Made by a program: the position numbers and the translations under genes. Positions 8,526 through 16,392 of a stretch of 64,000 nt of DNA are shown piece after piece; position 1 is the first letter of the stretch, and every line of letters starts with the position of its first letter. The stretch spans positions 1 through 64,000 of the forward strand of contig CAQZSK010000002.1 of the NCBI GenBank assembly GCA_948934525.1, in the 5' to 3' direction. A model generated the notes under the pieces. That model was given only the letters and a program-made list of their open reading frames with translations. It had not been told where the DNA came from and did no database searches. This DNA comes from an uncultured Clostridia bacterium (lineage in GTDB: Bacteria > Bacillota > Clostridia > TANB77 > CAG-508).

Positions 8526-9155
8526 ATGAACAGAAAAATTGGGAAATATGGAGCATTACTAACAGGAATTTCTGTATTAGTATTTGCTCTATCAATGATA
8601 GTTAGTTTAATAAAAGAAAATAGTGGAGCATTTATAAGTTATTTTTCTTGTATATTTTTAGCAATAGGGTATATTATATTTACTTGTTCTTTGTATTCTA
8701 TAAATAAGGATAACAATAAAAAAGTATTAGGTATTTTAGGTATTGCTTTTGGAATAATTTATGCTATTCTTATCTTTATTGTTTATTATGCACAATGCAC
8801 AACAATTAACTTAAATACAAATTTAAGTAATGAAACTTTATCCATAATAGATTACAGTAAATTAGGAAGTTTATTTTTTAATTATGATTTATTGGGATAT
8901 GGATTTATGGCATTATCAACATTCTTTTTAGCATTTTTAGTAGATACAACAAATAATAAAAATAAGATATTGCAAAAATTATTACTGGTACACGGAATAT
9001 TTTTTCCTAGTTGTTTTATTGTTCCAATGTTTCCAATATTTAATGCAAATACAGGAAATGTTGTAGGAACAATTCTATTAGAAATATGGTGCGTTTATTT
9101 TTTGCCAATTTGTATATTAGGATATAAATATTTTAAGAATAATGAAGAAAGATAA
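8526..9155 (+). CDS. Polytopic membrane protein (DUF998-like)
   Basis: 209 residues with six hydrophobic segments (about 8-28, 36-58, 67-88, 118-142, 153-172, 183-203). The N-terminal 'KYGALLTGISVLVFALSMIV' and the general length resemble DUF998-type six-span proteins, but I am not certain of the family. No catalytic residues stand out. It is preceded by TTAGAGGTG and starts 31 bases after RhuM. Confidence 0.55.
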   Translation: MNRKIGKYGALLTGISVLVFALSMIVSLIKENSGAFISYFSCIFLAIGYIIFTCSLYSINKDNNKKVLGILGIAFGIIYAILIFIVYYAQCTTINLNTNLSNETLSIIDYSKLGSLFFNYDLLGYGFMALSTFFLAFLVDTTNNKNKILQKLLLVHGIFFPSCFIVPMFPIFNANTGNVVGTILLEIWCVYFLPICILGYKYFKNNEER

Positions 9156-9181
9156 ATTACAATTTATAGAGAGGATAAAAA

Positions 9182-9433
9182 ATGATTGATATTAAATTTA
9201 TAGAAGAAGAAAATAGGGCAGTAGCCTATGATAATGAAATTGAAATTGGTGAATGTGAATTTGAAGAATTAGAGGATGCCTGGAACATAATTCATACTGC
9301 AATAGATCGAAAATATCAAGGACAAGGAATTGCAAAAGTATTAGTGCAATGTGTTATTGAAAATTCCCAAAAATGCAATAAAAATCTTATTGCAGAATGT
9401 TCTTATGCAAAAAGGATATTAGAAACAAATTGA
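9182..9433 (+). CDS. Small GNAT-like acetyltransferase (YidJ/NATD1 type)
   Basis: 83 residues, the expected size of the minimal GCN5-related family. It contains 'WNIIHTAIDRKYQGQGIAKV' carrying the acetyl-CoA loop (R-K-Y-Q-G-Q-G-I-A), and the ending 'AECSYAKRILETN' is typical (Cys-Ser-Tyr-A-K). The acceptor is unknown. A degenerate copy of its first 60 or so bases is present at 14938, after the ZIP transporter. Confidence 0.85.
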   Translation: MIDIKFIEEENRAVAYDNEIEIGECEFEELEDAWNIIHTAIDRKYQGQGIAKVLVQCVIENSQKCNKNLIAECSYAKRILETN

Positions 9434-9479
9434 TAATTTATAAATAGCAATAGAAAGTAAAAAATATGTAGGAGAAGTT

Positions 9480-9947
9480 ATGATTCATAAAGTAGAAAGA
9501 AATATTGTAATTGTGATAATTGCTATTATGCTTGTTATATTAGTATTTGGTATATTTCAATTAATACAAGAGAATAAAAGTCCTATTTGGAATGGATATT
9601 ATAAATTAGAGGAGTATGGGACTGAAAACGGTTTTCAAGACTACACAGATTATTGTAAGTACCTTTATACTGAAAAAGATGATGAGAAATTTATCAATAG
9701 TAAACAATACCATGTAGTAGAAAATAATAGTATAGAGGATATTGCAGGTTATTTTGATAATTTTAAAAAGCAAATGGAGAATCAAAATAGGTTATTAGAA
9801 TATGATTTTGATATTAGTTTAATCAGTAGTGGAGACTATGTTCATATAAAAGCTGATAAGGAAACTGATTTGAATTATTATAGTTATTCTATTTATTTTT
9901 ATGATATAGAAACTCATATTTTGTACTATATCCACCATAACATATAG
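9480..9947 (+). CDS. Predicted membrane-anchored protein, unknown
   Basis: 155 residues. An N-terminal hydrophobic segment (about 8-28) is followed by an extracellular domain rich in Tyr and Asp ('GYYKLEEYGTENGFQDYTDY'). No family is recognised. The AGGAGAAG ribosome site is good and codon use is normal. It ends upstream of a terminator-like hairpin. Confidence 0.5.
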   Translation: MIHKVERNIVIVIIAIMLVILVFGIFQLIQENKSPIWNGYYKLEEYGTENGFQDYTDYCKYLYTEKDDEKFINSKQYHVVENNSIEDIAGYFDNFKKQMENQNRLLEYDFDISLISSGDYVHIKADKETDLNYYSYSIYFYDIETHILYYIHHNI

Positions 9948-10020
9948 GAATAATTCAATGTGAAAACATTGATGTGATTTTAAAGAAAAATTTATTATTA
10001 AAAAAGAGTATAAAATTTAG

Positions 10021-10052
10021 AGGAGTACTATTTGCAAAAGTATTCCTTTTTT
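10021..10052 (+). terminator. Hairpin terminator
   Basis: AGGAGTACT (10021-10029) pairs, with one G-T wobble, with AGTATTCCT (10039-10047), followed by a T run. Confidence 0.6.
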
Positions 10053-10173
10053 ATATCTTGCGAATTATAAAATGGTATGCTATTATAATTAGGAATTATA
10101 GTCATTTACTTTAAATCGTGAGCAACTCTGCTCAAATTATCCAATCAAAATTTATATGAAAAGAAGGTGAAAT

Positions 10174-10431
10174 ATGCCTACAATTAGTATGTTTTATGGT
10201 ATTCTTATTAGAATGTATTATGATGATCATCAACCACCACATTTTCATGCTTATTATAATCATAAGGAAGCAATATTTACTTTAGATGGGAAATTAATAA
10301 AAGGAGATTTTCCAAATAAGCAATTGAAATTAGTAGAAGCTTGGAGTATAATACATAAAGAAGAATTAGAAGCTAATTGGTTGTTATGCAAAAATTATGA
10401 AGAACTATTTAATATTCAACCATTATCTTAA
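10174..10431 (+). CDS. DUF4160 protein
   Basis: 85 residues with the family signature: 'MPTISMFYGILIRMYYDDHQ' and PPHFHAYYN, with conserved Asp-His and Pro-Pro-His-Phe-His. The end 'VEAWSIIHKEELEANW' matches the C-terminal helix. DUF4160 genes are regularly next to DUF2442 genes, as here, and the pair has been suggested to be toxin-antitoxin-like; that is not shown by this sequence. AGAAGGTG ribosome site. Confidence 0.85.
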   Translation: MPTISMFYGILIRMYYDDHQPPHFHAYYNHKEAIFTLDGKLIKGDFPNKQLKLVEAWSIIHKEELEANWLLCKNYEELFNIQPLS

Positions 10432-10444
10432 TAAGGGGACAAAT

Positions 10445-10684
10445 ATGAATAGAATAAAAGAAGTAAAAGCTTTGGAAAATTATCAAATATTAGTTACATT
10501 TGATAATGGAGAAAAAAGAATAAAAGATATGAAACCATATTTAGAAAAGGGAGTTTTTAAAAAACTAAAAGATCAAGAGTTTTTTAAGTCTGTAAAAGTA
10601 GCTTATGGAACTGTTACTTGGGGTGAAAACATTGACTTGTGTGCAGATAGCATATATGAAACAAGTTCTATTTATAATGGATAA
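10445..10684 (+). CDS. DUF2442 protein
   Basis: 79 residues from the ATG at 10445, preceded by AAGGGGAC; the frame is open further upstream into the DUF4160 gene but without a start signal. 'VKALENYQILVTFDNGEKRI' is the beta-hairpin core, and 'YGTVTWGENIDLCADSIYE' is the conserved DUF2442 ending (W-x-x-x-I-D-L-x-x-D-x-L/I-Y). Adjacent to and co-directional with the DUF4160 gene, it probably encodes its partner. A strong hairpin follows. Confidence 0.85.
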   Translation: MNRIKEVKALENYQILVTFDNGEKRIKDMKPYLEKGVFKKLKDQEFFKSVKVAYGTVTWGENIDLCADSIYETSSIYNG

Positions 10685-10696
10685 ATGACTATACTA

Positions 10697-10726
10697 ACAG
10701 AAGTAACACAAAAAAGTTACTTCTGT
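10697..10726 (+). terminator. Perfect 11-bp hairpin after the DUF2442 gene
   Basis: ACAGAAGTAAC (10697-10707) pairs exactly with GTTACTTCTGT (10716-10726); the T tract is short. Confidence 0.55.
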
Positions 10727-10749
10727 TTATAAATGAAGGAGGCTACACT

Positions 10750-11055
10750 ATGGCAACAACAAAAGAGTACAGAGATTTTATCTTAGAACAATTATCCTTA
10801 TTAGATAACATTACTTGTAAAGCAATGATGGGAGAATATTTGTTATACTATAACACTATTTTATTTGGTGGAATATATGATAGTAGACTACTTGTTAAAA
10901 TAGTAGAAAGTAATCAAAAGTACAATATGAAAGAAGAGATACCATATAAAGGGGCTAAACCAGTGTATATGATAGAAGATATTGACAATCGTGAACTGAT
11001 AAAAGATATTGTAATCGATACTTGCAAAGACTTACCAATCAAAAAGAAAAAATAA
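10750..11055 (+). CDS. TfoX N-terminal domain protein
   Basis: 101 residues. 'FILEQLSLLDNITCKAMMGE' followed by YLLYYNTILFGGIYDSRLLVK is the TfoX/Sxy N-terminal fold. The short lysine-rich end shows there is no C-terminal helix-hairpin-helix domain. Stand-alone TfoX_N proteins are common in clostridia, where a competence role has not been established. GAAGGAGGC ribosome site. Confidence 0.82.
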   Translation: MATTKEYRDFILEQLSLLDNITCKAMMGEYLLYYNTILFGGIYDSRLLVKIVESNQKYNMKEEIPYKGAKPVYMIEDIDNRELIKDIVIDTCKDLPIKKKK

Positions 11056-11091
11056 ATATGACGTATAGATGTCATATTTATATGATATAAT
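11054..11091 (+). promoter_or_regulatory. Promoter and inverted-repeat operator of the WYL regulator
   Basis: AAATATGAC (11054-11062) and GTCATATTT (11071-11079) form a perfect 9-base inverted repeat with an 8-base spacer. TATAAT lies at 11086-11091. A similar TATGAC-N8-GTCA plus TATAAT arrangement stands before the GyrI-like gene at 12053, so both are probably bound by the WYL protein. Confidence 0.6.
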
Positions 11092-11107
11092 CACATAGGG
11101 TGAGAAA

Positions 11108-11995
11108 ATGCAAATTAATCGATTATTTGAAATTGTATATTTATTATTAGAAAAGGATACTATTACTGCAAAAGAGTTAGCACAACAGTTTGAAGTATCT
11201 GTTAGAACTATATATAGAGATATTGATATCCTAAGCACAGCAGGTATTCCAGTATATACTAACAAGGGAAAAGGTGGAGGAATTAGCTTATTAGAGAACT
11301 TTGTACTAGATAAATCGATTTTATCAGAAGAAGAGCAAAACCAGATTATATTTGCTTTGCAAAGTTTAGAGAAGCTAGACAAAAATAGCGAGAAAAAAGC
11401 TTTAGAGAAAATGAGTAGACTATTTCATAAACAATCTGAGAATTGGATAGAAATAGATTTTTCTAATTGGTCAAATGAGAATAATAAATTTGAAATGATG
11501 AAACAGGCTATCTTAAAAAAGCAGGTCATGGAATTTACCTACTTTAATTCTTATGGAGAAGAAACCAAAAGGCAAGTTGAACCATTACAAATATGGTTTA
11601 AAGATAAAGCCTGGTATATAAAAGCCTATTGTAGAGTGAAACAAGACTATAGGGTGTTTAAAATAGCAAGAATGAGGGAGATAAAAGTATTAGAGGAAGC
11701 ATTTGAAAGAGAACTCCCACAAGAACATGAGAAAAAGCCTTATGAGATAAAATTCATATCCTTAGAGTTAGAGATATCTAAGGAGAAAGCATATAGAGTA
11801 TATGATGAATTTGAGAAAGAGAATATAGAGAAAAAACAAGATGGCAATTTTATTATCCATGTAAAATATCCTGAAAATGATTGGGTATATGAATATATTT
11901 TATCCTTTGGAGAACATATTAAAGTAATAGCACCAGAGTATGCAAGAAATATTATAAAAGATAAAATACAAAAAATGATAAAAAGTTATTCATAA
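11108..11995 (+). CDS. WYL-domain (YafY-type) transcriptional regulator
   Basis: 295 residues. The N-terminal HTH_11 winged helix (about 1-60) contains 'ITAKELAQQFEVSVRTIYRD' and 'GGGISLLENFVLDKSILSEE'. The WYL domain (about 135-225) contains 'VEPLQIWFKDKAWYIKAYCR' and 'FKIARMREIKVLEE'. The C-terminal WCX extension runs to the end. WYL regulators respond to small ligands or nucleic acid. This one is followed by genes with GyrI-like ligand-binding folds and shares an inverted-repeat promoter element with them, so it probably controls itself and the 12053-13926 genes. Confidence 0.9.
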   Translation: MQINRLFEIVYLLLEKDTITAKELAQQFEVSVRTIYRDIDILSTAGIPVYTNKGKGGGISLLENFVLDKSILSEEEQNQIIFALQSLEKLDKNSEKKALEKMSRLFHKQSENWIEIDFSNWSNENNKFEMMKQAILKKQVMEFTYFNSYGEETKRQVEPLQIWFKDKAWYIKAYCRVKQDYRVFKIARMREIKVLEEAFERELPQEHEKKPYEIKFISLELEISKEKAYRVYDEFEKENIEKKQDGNFIIHVKYPENDWVYEYILSFGEHIKVIAPEYARNIIKDKIQKMIKSYS

Positions 11996-12031
11996 TATGA
12001 CATACTGTTGTCAATTATATTTCTATATAAT
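11996..12031 (+). promoter_or_regulatory. Second WYL-type operator and promoter
   Basis: TATGAC and TTGTCA (from 11996 to 12013) repeat the half-sites seen at 11054, with TATAAT at 12026-12031 and the same geometry. Arms are imperfect. Confidence 0.5.
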
Positions 12032-12052
12032 AGATAACAGGAGGTAAGAATT

Positions 12053-12517
12053 ATGAAATTTGAAATTGTAGAATTAGAAGAAAAAATAGTGGAAGGACTA
12101 GAAGTAAAGACAACAAATGAAAATGGGAAATCCATACAAGATATAGCAAATATGTGGCAAACATTTTTTATGCAAGGAATCTATGAGAAGATTGAAAATA
12201 AAGTTAATGGCAAAACAATTGGTCTATATACAGATTATGAAAAAGACTACACAAAGCCATATAATTTTGTAGTTTGCACAGAAGTGAGTGAAAACTCTAA
12301 GAATATGGAAAATAGAGTGGTAAAAGTAATTCCAAAAGGAAAATATGCAAAATTTGTAATTCAGGGTGATGTTCAAAATGCAGTAGGACAGGCTTGGCAA
12401 GAAATATGGAAGATGGACTTAAACAGAAAATATACTTGTGATTTTGAAGAATATCAAAACAATTCAGAGGATATGAAAAATCAAGAAATCCATATTTATA
12501 TTGCTGTAGAAGATTAG
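12053..12517 (+). CDS. GyrI-like / AraC effector-binding domain protein
   Basis: 154 residues. 'EIVELEEKIVEGLEVKTTNE' begins the fold and 'GLYTDYEKDYTKPYNFVVCT' is the central strand-loop. 'VVKVIPKGKYAKFVIQGDVQ' and 'AWQEIWKMDLNRKYTCDFEE' followed by Y are diagnostic of the GyrI-like/SHV2 effector-binding domain. It lacks a DNA-binding domain, so it is a stand-alone ligand-binding or hydrolase-like protein. It is the first gene after the WYL regulator and has the same operator-like element upstream. GGAGG ribosome site. Confidence 0.83.
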   Translation: MKFEIVELEEKIVEGLEVKTTNENGKSIQDIANMWQTFFMQGIYEKIENKVNGKTIGLYTDYEKDYTKPYNFVVCTEVSENSKNMENRVVKVIPKGKYAKFVIQGDVQNAVGQAWQEIWKMDLNRKYTCDFEEYQNNSEDMKNQEIHIYIAVED

Positions 12518-12529
12518 AAAGAAGGGCAT

Positions 12530-13189
12530 ATGGAAAAGTTAGATTATAAAAAAGAATATAAAGATTTATATTTGCCAAAAGCAAAACCAATGCTAATAAA
12601 AGTACCGAGTATGAAATTTATTATGGTAAAAGGCAAAGGAGATCCTAATTGTGGAACAGGAGAATATCAAGATGCTCTTTCCCTATTATATGCTTTGTCA
12701 TTTACAATAAAAATGAGTAAACTAGGCAAACATTCCATAGAAGGATATTTTGAATATGTTGTTCCGCCACTAGAAGGTTTTTGGTGGAATGAAGGAGCTA
12801 AAGCTGTAAACTATAGCGACAAAGAAAAGTTTGAATGGATATCCTTGATAAGACAGCCAGAATTTGTAACACAAGAAGTATTTGACTGGGCTTGTGAGGA
12901 AGTAAAAAACAAAAAAGGATTAGAGGTAAGCAAAGCAGAATTTATGGAACTAGAAGAAGGGTTATGTGTTCAAATGCTACATAAAGGTTCTTATAATGAT
13001 GAGCCTAAAACAATAGTAGCAATAGAAGAATACATTCAAGATAATCAATTAAAAAACGACATTGGGAATAAATTAGAAAATGGAGTTATAAGAAGACATC
13101 ATGAAATATACCTATCAGACCCTAGAAAGGCAAAAGTAGAAAATTTAAAAACAGTTATTAGAATACCAGTGGTAAGGGAGAAAAAATGA
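12530..13189 (+). CDS. GyrI-like small-molecule-binding protein
   Basis: 219 residues. 'KVPSMKFIMVKGKGDPNCGT' and 'ALSLLYALSFTIKMS' begin a tandem GyrI-like domain. 'PPLEGFWW' and 'RQPEFVTQEVFDWACEEV' are the recurrent motifs of this DUF-type family. It ends 'YEIYLSDPRKA'-like (HHEIYLSDPRKAKVENLKTV), also typical. These proteins have been reported to bind or hydrolyse cyclic or cationic small molecules in some relatives; no activity is proven here. It starts 13 bases after the preceding gene and overlaps the next by 4 bases (ATGA), so the three form an operon. Confidence 0.83.
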   Translation: MEKLDYKKEYKDLYLPKAKPMLIKVPSMKFIMVKGKGDPNCGTGEYQDALSLLYALSFTIKMSKLGKHSIEGYFEYVVPPLEGFWWNEGAKAVNYSDKEKFEWISLIRQPEFVTQEVFDWACEEVKNKKGLEVSKAEFMELEEGLCVQMLHKGSYNDEPKTIVAIEEYIQDNQLKNDIGNKLENGVIRRHHEIYLSDPRKAKVENLKTVIRIPVVREKK

Positions 13190-13926
13190 ACGAATATATT
13201 AATTTAGATTTAGAAAACATTGAGAAAGAACATATCTGTTGTGCAATAGGAGACAAAAAACATCAAATGGGTGTGAATACGAAAAAGGAATGGTTAAAAG
13301 AGAGAATAAAAGAAGGACATGTTTTTAGAAAACTAAATGCAAAAGGTAAAGTTTTTATAGAATATGCATCTCTAGAAAAGGCATGGGTACCAATTGACGG
13401 AGAAAATTATATATATATTTATTGTCTATGGGTAGCAGGTTCATTTAAAGGAAATGGTTATGGAAAAGAGTTGTTAGAATATGCTATACAAGATAGTAAG
13501 GCTAAAGGAAAAAGCGGAATTTGTACAATAACTTCTAAAAAGAAAAAGCCATTTTTATCAGAAAAGAAGTTTTTTGAAAAGTATGGCTTTAAGGTAGTAG
13601 ATAGTATAGGAGAATATGAATTACTAGCATTATCTTTCCAAGAACAACAACCTAAATTTACAGAAACAGCAAGAAAAATGAAAAGTGAAACAACAGATTT
13701 CACCATTTATTATAGCCCAGAGTGTCCATATACTTTAAACAGTATTAAAGAAATAGAGGAATATACCAAAGCTCAAAATATACCAGTTAAGATTATACAA
13801 GTAGACACTTTGGAAAAAGCAAAAAGTGTTCCATGTGTTTTTAATAATTGGGCTAATTTTAAAGATGGACAGTTTGTATCCAATACCTTGTTAAATAAGA
13901 ATAGTTTTGAAAAGTTAATAAAGTAA
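13186..13926 (+). CDS. GNAT acetyltransferase with C-terminal YoaP-like domain
   Basis: 246 residues. The N-terminal GNAT domain (about 1-150) shows 'YIYCLWVAGSFKGNGYGKEL' (acetyl-CoA loop G-x-G-x-G-K) and 'KKFFEKYGFKVVDSIGEYEL'. The C-terminal part (about 165-245) is a YoaP-type thioredoxin-like segment with 'YYSPECPYTLNSIKEIEEYT' and 'VPCVFNNWANFKDGQFVSNT'. The start overlaps the stop of the GyrI-like gene. The family is often associated with multidrug or small-molecule-response operons. The acceptor is unknown. Confidence 0.85.
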   Translation: MNEYINLDLENIEKEHICCAIGDKKHQMGVNTKKEWLKERIKEGHVFRKLNAKGKVFIEYASLEKAWVPIDGENYIYIYCLWVAGSFKGNGYGKELLEYAIQDSKAKGKSGICTITSKKKKPFLSEKKFFEKYGFKVVDSIGEYELLALSFQEQQPKFTETARKMKSETTDFTIYYSPECPYTLNSIKEIEEYTKAQNIPVKIIQVDTLEKAKSVPCVFNNWANFKDGQFVSNTLLNKNSFEKLIK

Positions 13927-14001
13927 AATTTAAAATTGATAATTATTTTTCTTTGTGCTATGATAGGCATAACATTTAGGAAGAATGATTATCTATTTTT
14001 T

Positions 14002-14103
14002 ATGAGGACCATTTTATTGTGTTGTACAAAATGTGGTTATACGGAAATTTATAAAACTGCAACAGAGGCTGGAATGAATGTGCTAGACTTTTTAATGAAT
14101 TAA
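14002..14103 (+). pseudogene. Duplicated 3' fragment of the zinc-ribbon gene
   Basis: An ATG at 14002 opens 33 codons whose last 26 residues (CTKCGYTEIYKT, then AGMNVLDFLMN) match the C-terminus of the zinc-ribbon protein at 16189-16392 almost exactly (two to four differences). The N-terminal half with the first Cys pair is absent. It is a truncated duplicate, not a functional zinc ribbon. Together with the GNAT fragment at 14938, it brackets the ZIP gene. Confidence 0.7.
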
Positions 14104-14157
14104 AATAGTATAAGAGTAGTGGAAAGAACAAATAATAAGGGAAAGGAGATGAGAGCA

Positions 14158-14935
14158 GTGCAACTAATAACAGGATTAATGATACCATTTCTAGGAACGA
14201 CGCTTCGGGTCAGCAATGGTATTTTTAATGAGAAACAAATTGAATAAAAAAGTAGAAAAAATTTTATTAGGATTTGCTTCAGGAGTAATGATAGCAGCGT
14301 CTATATGGTCTCTAATCATTCCATCTATAAAAATGGCGGAAGAACAAGGAAAAATAGCTTGGATTCCAGCAGCAATTGGTTTTCTATTGGGAGTAGTATT
14401 CTTATTAGTTCTAGATAGCTTAATTCCACATATGCACTTGGAAAGCAATAAGCCAGAAGGTGTGCAAACGAAATTAAAGAAAACAACAATGATGGTGTTA
14501 GCAGTAACACTGCATAATATACCAGAAGGAATGGCAGTAGGTGTTACATTTGCAGGAGCTTTAATGGGAAATACAGGAATAACAATGGCAGGAGCTTTAG
14601 CTTTAGCAATTGGAATTGCCATTCAAAACTTTCCAGAAGGAGCAATTATCTCAATGCCTTTAAAAAGTGAAGGTGTGTCAAAACCAAAAGCTTTTTTATA
14701 TGGAGCTTTATCTGGAATTGTAGAGCCAATCAGTGCTCTTATTACAATCTTACTTACAAAGGCTATTGTACCAATACTTCCGTATTTGTTATCTTTTGCA
14801 GCAGGAGCAATGATATATGTAGTAGTAGAAGAATTAATACCAGAATCACAAGCAGGTGAACATTCTAATATTGGAACAATAGGAGTAGCAATAGGATTTG
14901 TAATTATGATGATTTTAGATGTGACACTTGGATAA
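14158..14935 (+). CDS. ZIP-family metal transporter, needing +1 frameshift at a CGG codon
   Basis: Read straight, the gene stops after about 29 codons. Skipping the C of the in-frame CGG at 14206-14208 restores one continuous reading frame of about 258 residues. The N-terminus (QLITGLMIPFLGTTL, then G-S-A-M-V-F) joins to 'NKLNKKVEKILLGFASGVMI' as in other ZIP proteins. Eight membrane spans are expected. The metal-site motifs LHNIPEG and IQNFPEG (spans 4 and 5, His/Asn/Pro-Glu) are intact, so the product should transport zinc or a related divalent cation into the cytosol. The start is GTG 14158 or ATG 14149, both in frame, behind GGGAAAGGAG. The rest of the gene is conserved in frame, arguing against decay. 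Confidence 0.85.
14206..14208 (+). other. +1 recoding site in the ZIP gene (CTT CGG GTC read as CTT-GGG-TCA)
   Basis: The P-site codon is CTT and the in-frame codon is CGG. The open frame after the site begins at GGG (14207), coding Gly, then TCA GCA ATG. In the zero frame, stop TAA appears 12 codons later. The homology of the joined product switches frame exactly here. Confidence 0.75.
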
Positions 14936-14937
14936 AA

Positions 14938-15003
14938 AATGATTGATATTAAATTTATAAAAAAAAGAAAATAGGGTAGTGGCCTATAATAATAAAAAAA
15001 TAG
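14938..15003 (+). pseudogene. Degenerate fragment of the small GNAT gene
   Basis: The segment starting ATGATTGATATTAAATTTAT repeats the first bases of the gene at 9182, then becomes mutated: an in-frame TAG follows after ten or so codons, and AATAGGGTAGTGGCCTATAA mirrors the next part of that gene. It is a decayed duplicate of its 5' end. Confidence 0.65.
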
Positions 15004-15021
15004 AAAAGGAAGGTGAGAAAA

Positions 15022-15372
15022 ATGACATATCAAATAGTAGAAGATATTGCTATAGTAAATAGTGAAGAAATTGTGATAAAAGATGTTCAATCAGCAATAG
15101 ACTTTATGATGACAGTAAAATATGAAACAAACTGTGAGAAAATAGCATTAAACAAAGAAGCAATTGTGGAAGATTTTTTTATACTAAGCAAAGGAATTGC
15201 AGGAGAAATATTGCAAAAGTTTATTAATTATCAAGTGAAGTTTGCCATATATGGAGATTTTTCAAAATATACAAGTAAGCCATTAAAAGATTTTATGTAT
15301 GAAAGCAATCATGGAAAAGACATATTTTTTGTAGAGAATGAAGAACAAGCAATCGAAAAGCTAAAAGGTTAA
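15022..15372 (+). CDS. DUF4180 protein
   Basis: 116 residues from the ATG at 15022, after GGAAGGTGAG; an in-frame GTG at 15013 lies within that ribosome site. The family pattern is clear: 'SAIDFMMTVKYETNCEKIAL' and 'FFILSKGIAGEILQKFINYQ' followed by V-K-F-A-I-Y-G-D-F, then 'SKPLKDFMYESNHGKDIFFV'. The role of DUF4180 is unknown. It starts a small operon with the membrane protein and zinc ribbon that follow (14-base and 13-base gaps). Confidence 0.85.
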   Translation: MTYQIVEDIAIVNSEEIVIKDVQSAIDFMMTVKYETNCEKIALNKEAIVEDFFILSKGIAGEILQKFINYQVKFAIYGDFSKYTSKPLKDFMYESNHGKDIFFVENEEQAIEKLKG

Positions 15373-15386
15373 AGGAGGACTAAATA

Positions 15387-16175
15387 ATGGGCAAGTTTTC
15401 CAATAAAATGAAAAAGAAGTATCAAGAAACAAGTAAAAAGTCAATTGCAGTGTATTTGATATTAAGAATTCTAGTAGTTGCTAGTATGATATTCCAAGTA
15501 ATATTAGGTAATTTTCAAAATGCAATCATGTGTATTGTAGCATTAATCTTATTTACAATACCAACGATTGTATCAGAAAAATTAAAAATAGGGATACCAA
15601 GTTTATTAGAAGCGATTATCTATCTTTTTATCTTTTCAACTACCATTTTAGGAGAAATTAACAACTTCTATGGATTAATTCCTTTTTGGGACACGATATT
15701 ACATACCTTAAATGGATTTATATGTGCAGGAATAGGATTTTCTTTGGTAGACCTCTTAAATCAAAATAGTAAGAAAATTCATTTGTCACCAATATATGTA
15801 GTTTTGGTAGCTTTTTGCTTTTCTATGACAGTAGGGGTATTATGGGAGTTTTGCGAGTTTACAGCAGATAGTTTATTAAAAACAGATATGCAAAAAGATA
15901 GGATTGTACAAAGCATTTCAACAGTAAAACTAAATCCAAATGGTGAAAATCACCCAGTGAAAATAAAAGATATTGAAAAAACGCAAATTTATTCAAAGGA
16001 TGGAAATATTACCACAATAGAAAATGGCTATTTAGATATTGGAATTGGTGATACAATGAAAGATTTATTTGTGAATTTTATAGGAGCAATTGTTTTTTGT
16101 ACGATAGGATTTTTATATATTAAAAATAGAGAGAAGTATCAGTTTGCTAGGAACTTTGTTCCAGTGAAAGAATAA
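15387..16175 (+). CDS. Polytopic membrane protein, YjdF/DUF2238-like
   Basis: 262 residues with about seven hydrophobic segments. The block 'LIPFWDTILHTLNGFICAGI' followed by 'VGVLWEFCEFTADSLL' holds the conserved W-D-x-x-x-H and W-E-x-x-E residues of the YjdF/DUF2238 membrane family. A polar insertion of about 55 residues containing 'NPNGENHPVKIKDIEKTQIY' lies before the last span and is predicted to be exposed. No biochemical function is known. It is co-transcribed with the DUF4180 gene. Confidence 0.72.
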   Translation: MGKFSNKMKKKYQETSKKSIAVYLILRILVVASMIFQVILGNFQNAIMCIVALILFTIPTIVSEKLKIGIPSLLEAIIYLFIFSTTILGEINNFYGLIPFWDTILHTLNGFICAGIGFSLVDLLNQNSKKIHLSPIYVVLVAFCFSMTVGVLWEFCEFTADSLLKTDMQKDRIVQSISTVKLNPNGENHPVKIKDIEKTQIYSKDGNITTIENGYLDIGIGDTMKDLFVNFIGAIVFCTIGFLYIKNREKYQFARNFVPVKE

Positions 16176-16188
16176 GGAGGAATTTATT

Positions 16189-16392
16189 ATGGCAGAATGG
16201 AAATGTGTAAAATGCGGAAATACTGCATTTGAGAAAGACCAATTTCAAGCAACAGGAGGAAATTTTGCAAAATTATTTGATGTACAAAATAAGAAGTTTA
16301 TTACTGTTAGTTGCACCAAATGTGGATATACAGAAATTTATAAAACAACGACAGATGCAGGAATGAATGTATTAGATTTTTTAATGAGTTAA
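16189..16392 (+). CDS. Zinc-ribbon protein (DUF2082 type)
   Basis: 67 residues with two CxxC pairs, 'WKCVKCGNTAFEKDQF' and 'VSCTKCGYTEIYKTTTDAGM', which form a single zinc ribbon. The end 'NVLDFLMS' is typical of this nucleic-acid-binding-like family. It has an AAGGAGGA ribosome site and lies 13 bases after the membrane protein. A truncated copy of its C-terminal half exists at 14002-14103. Confidence 0.85.
   Translation: MAEWKCVKCGNTAFEKDQFQATGGNFAKLFDVQNKKFITVSCTKCGYTEIYKTTTDAGMNVLDFLMS

Noticed and set aside
14191..14622. - strand frame overlapping the ZIP gene as the true gene
   Set aside because: The + strand translation carries ZIP motifs; the - strand peptide is a Pro/Ala/Ile-rich shadow with no ribosome site.
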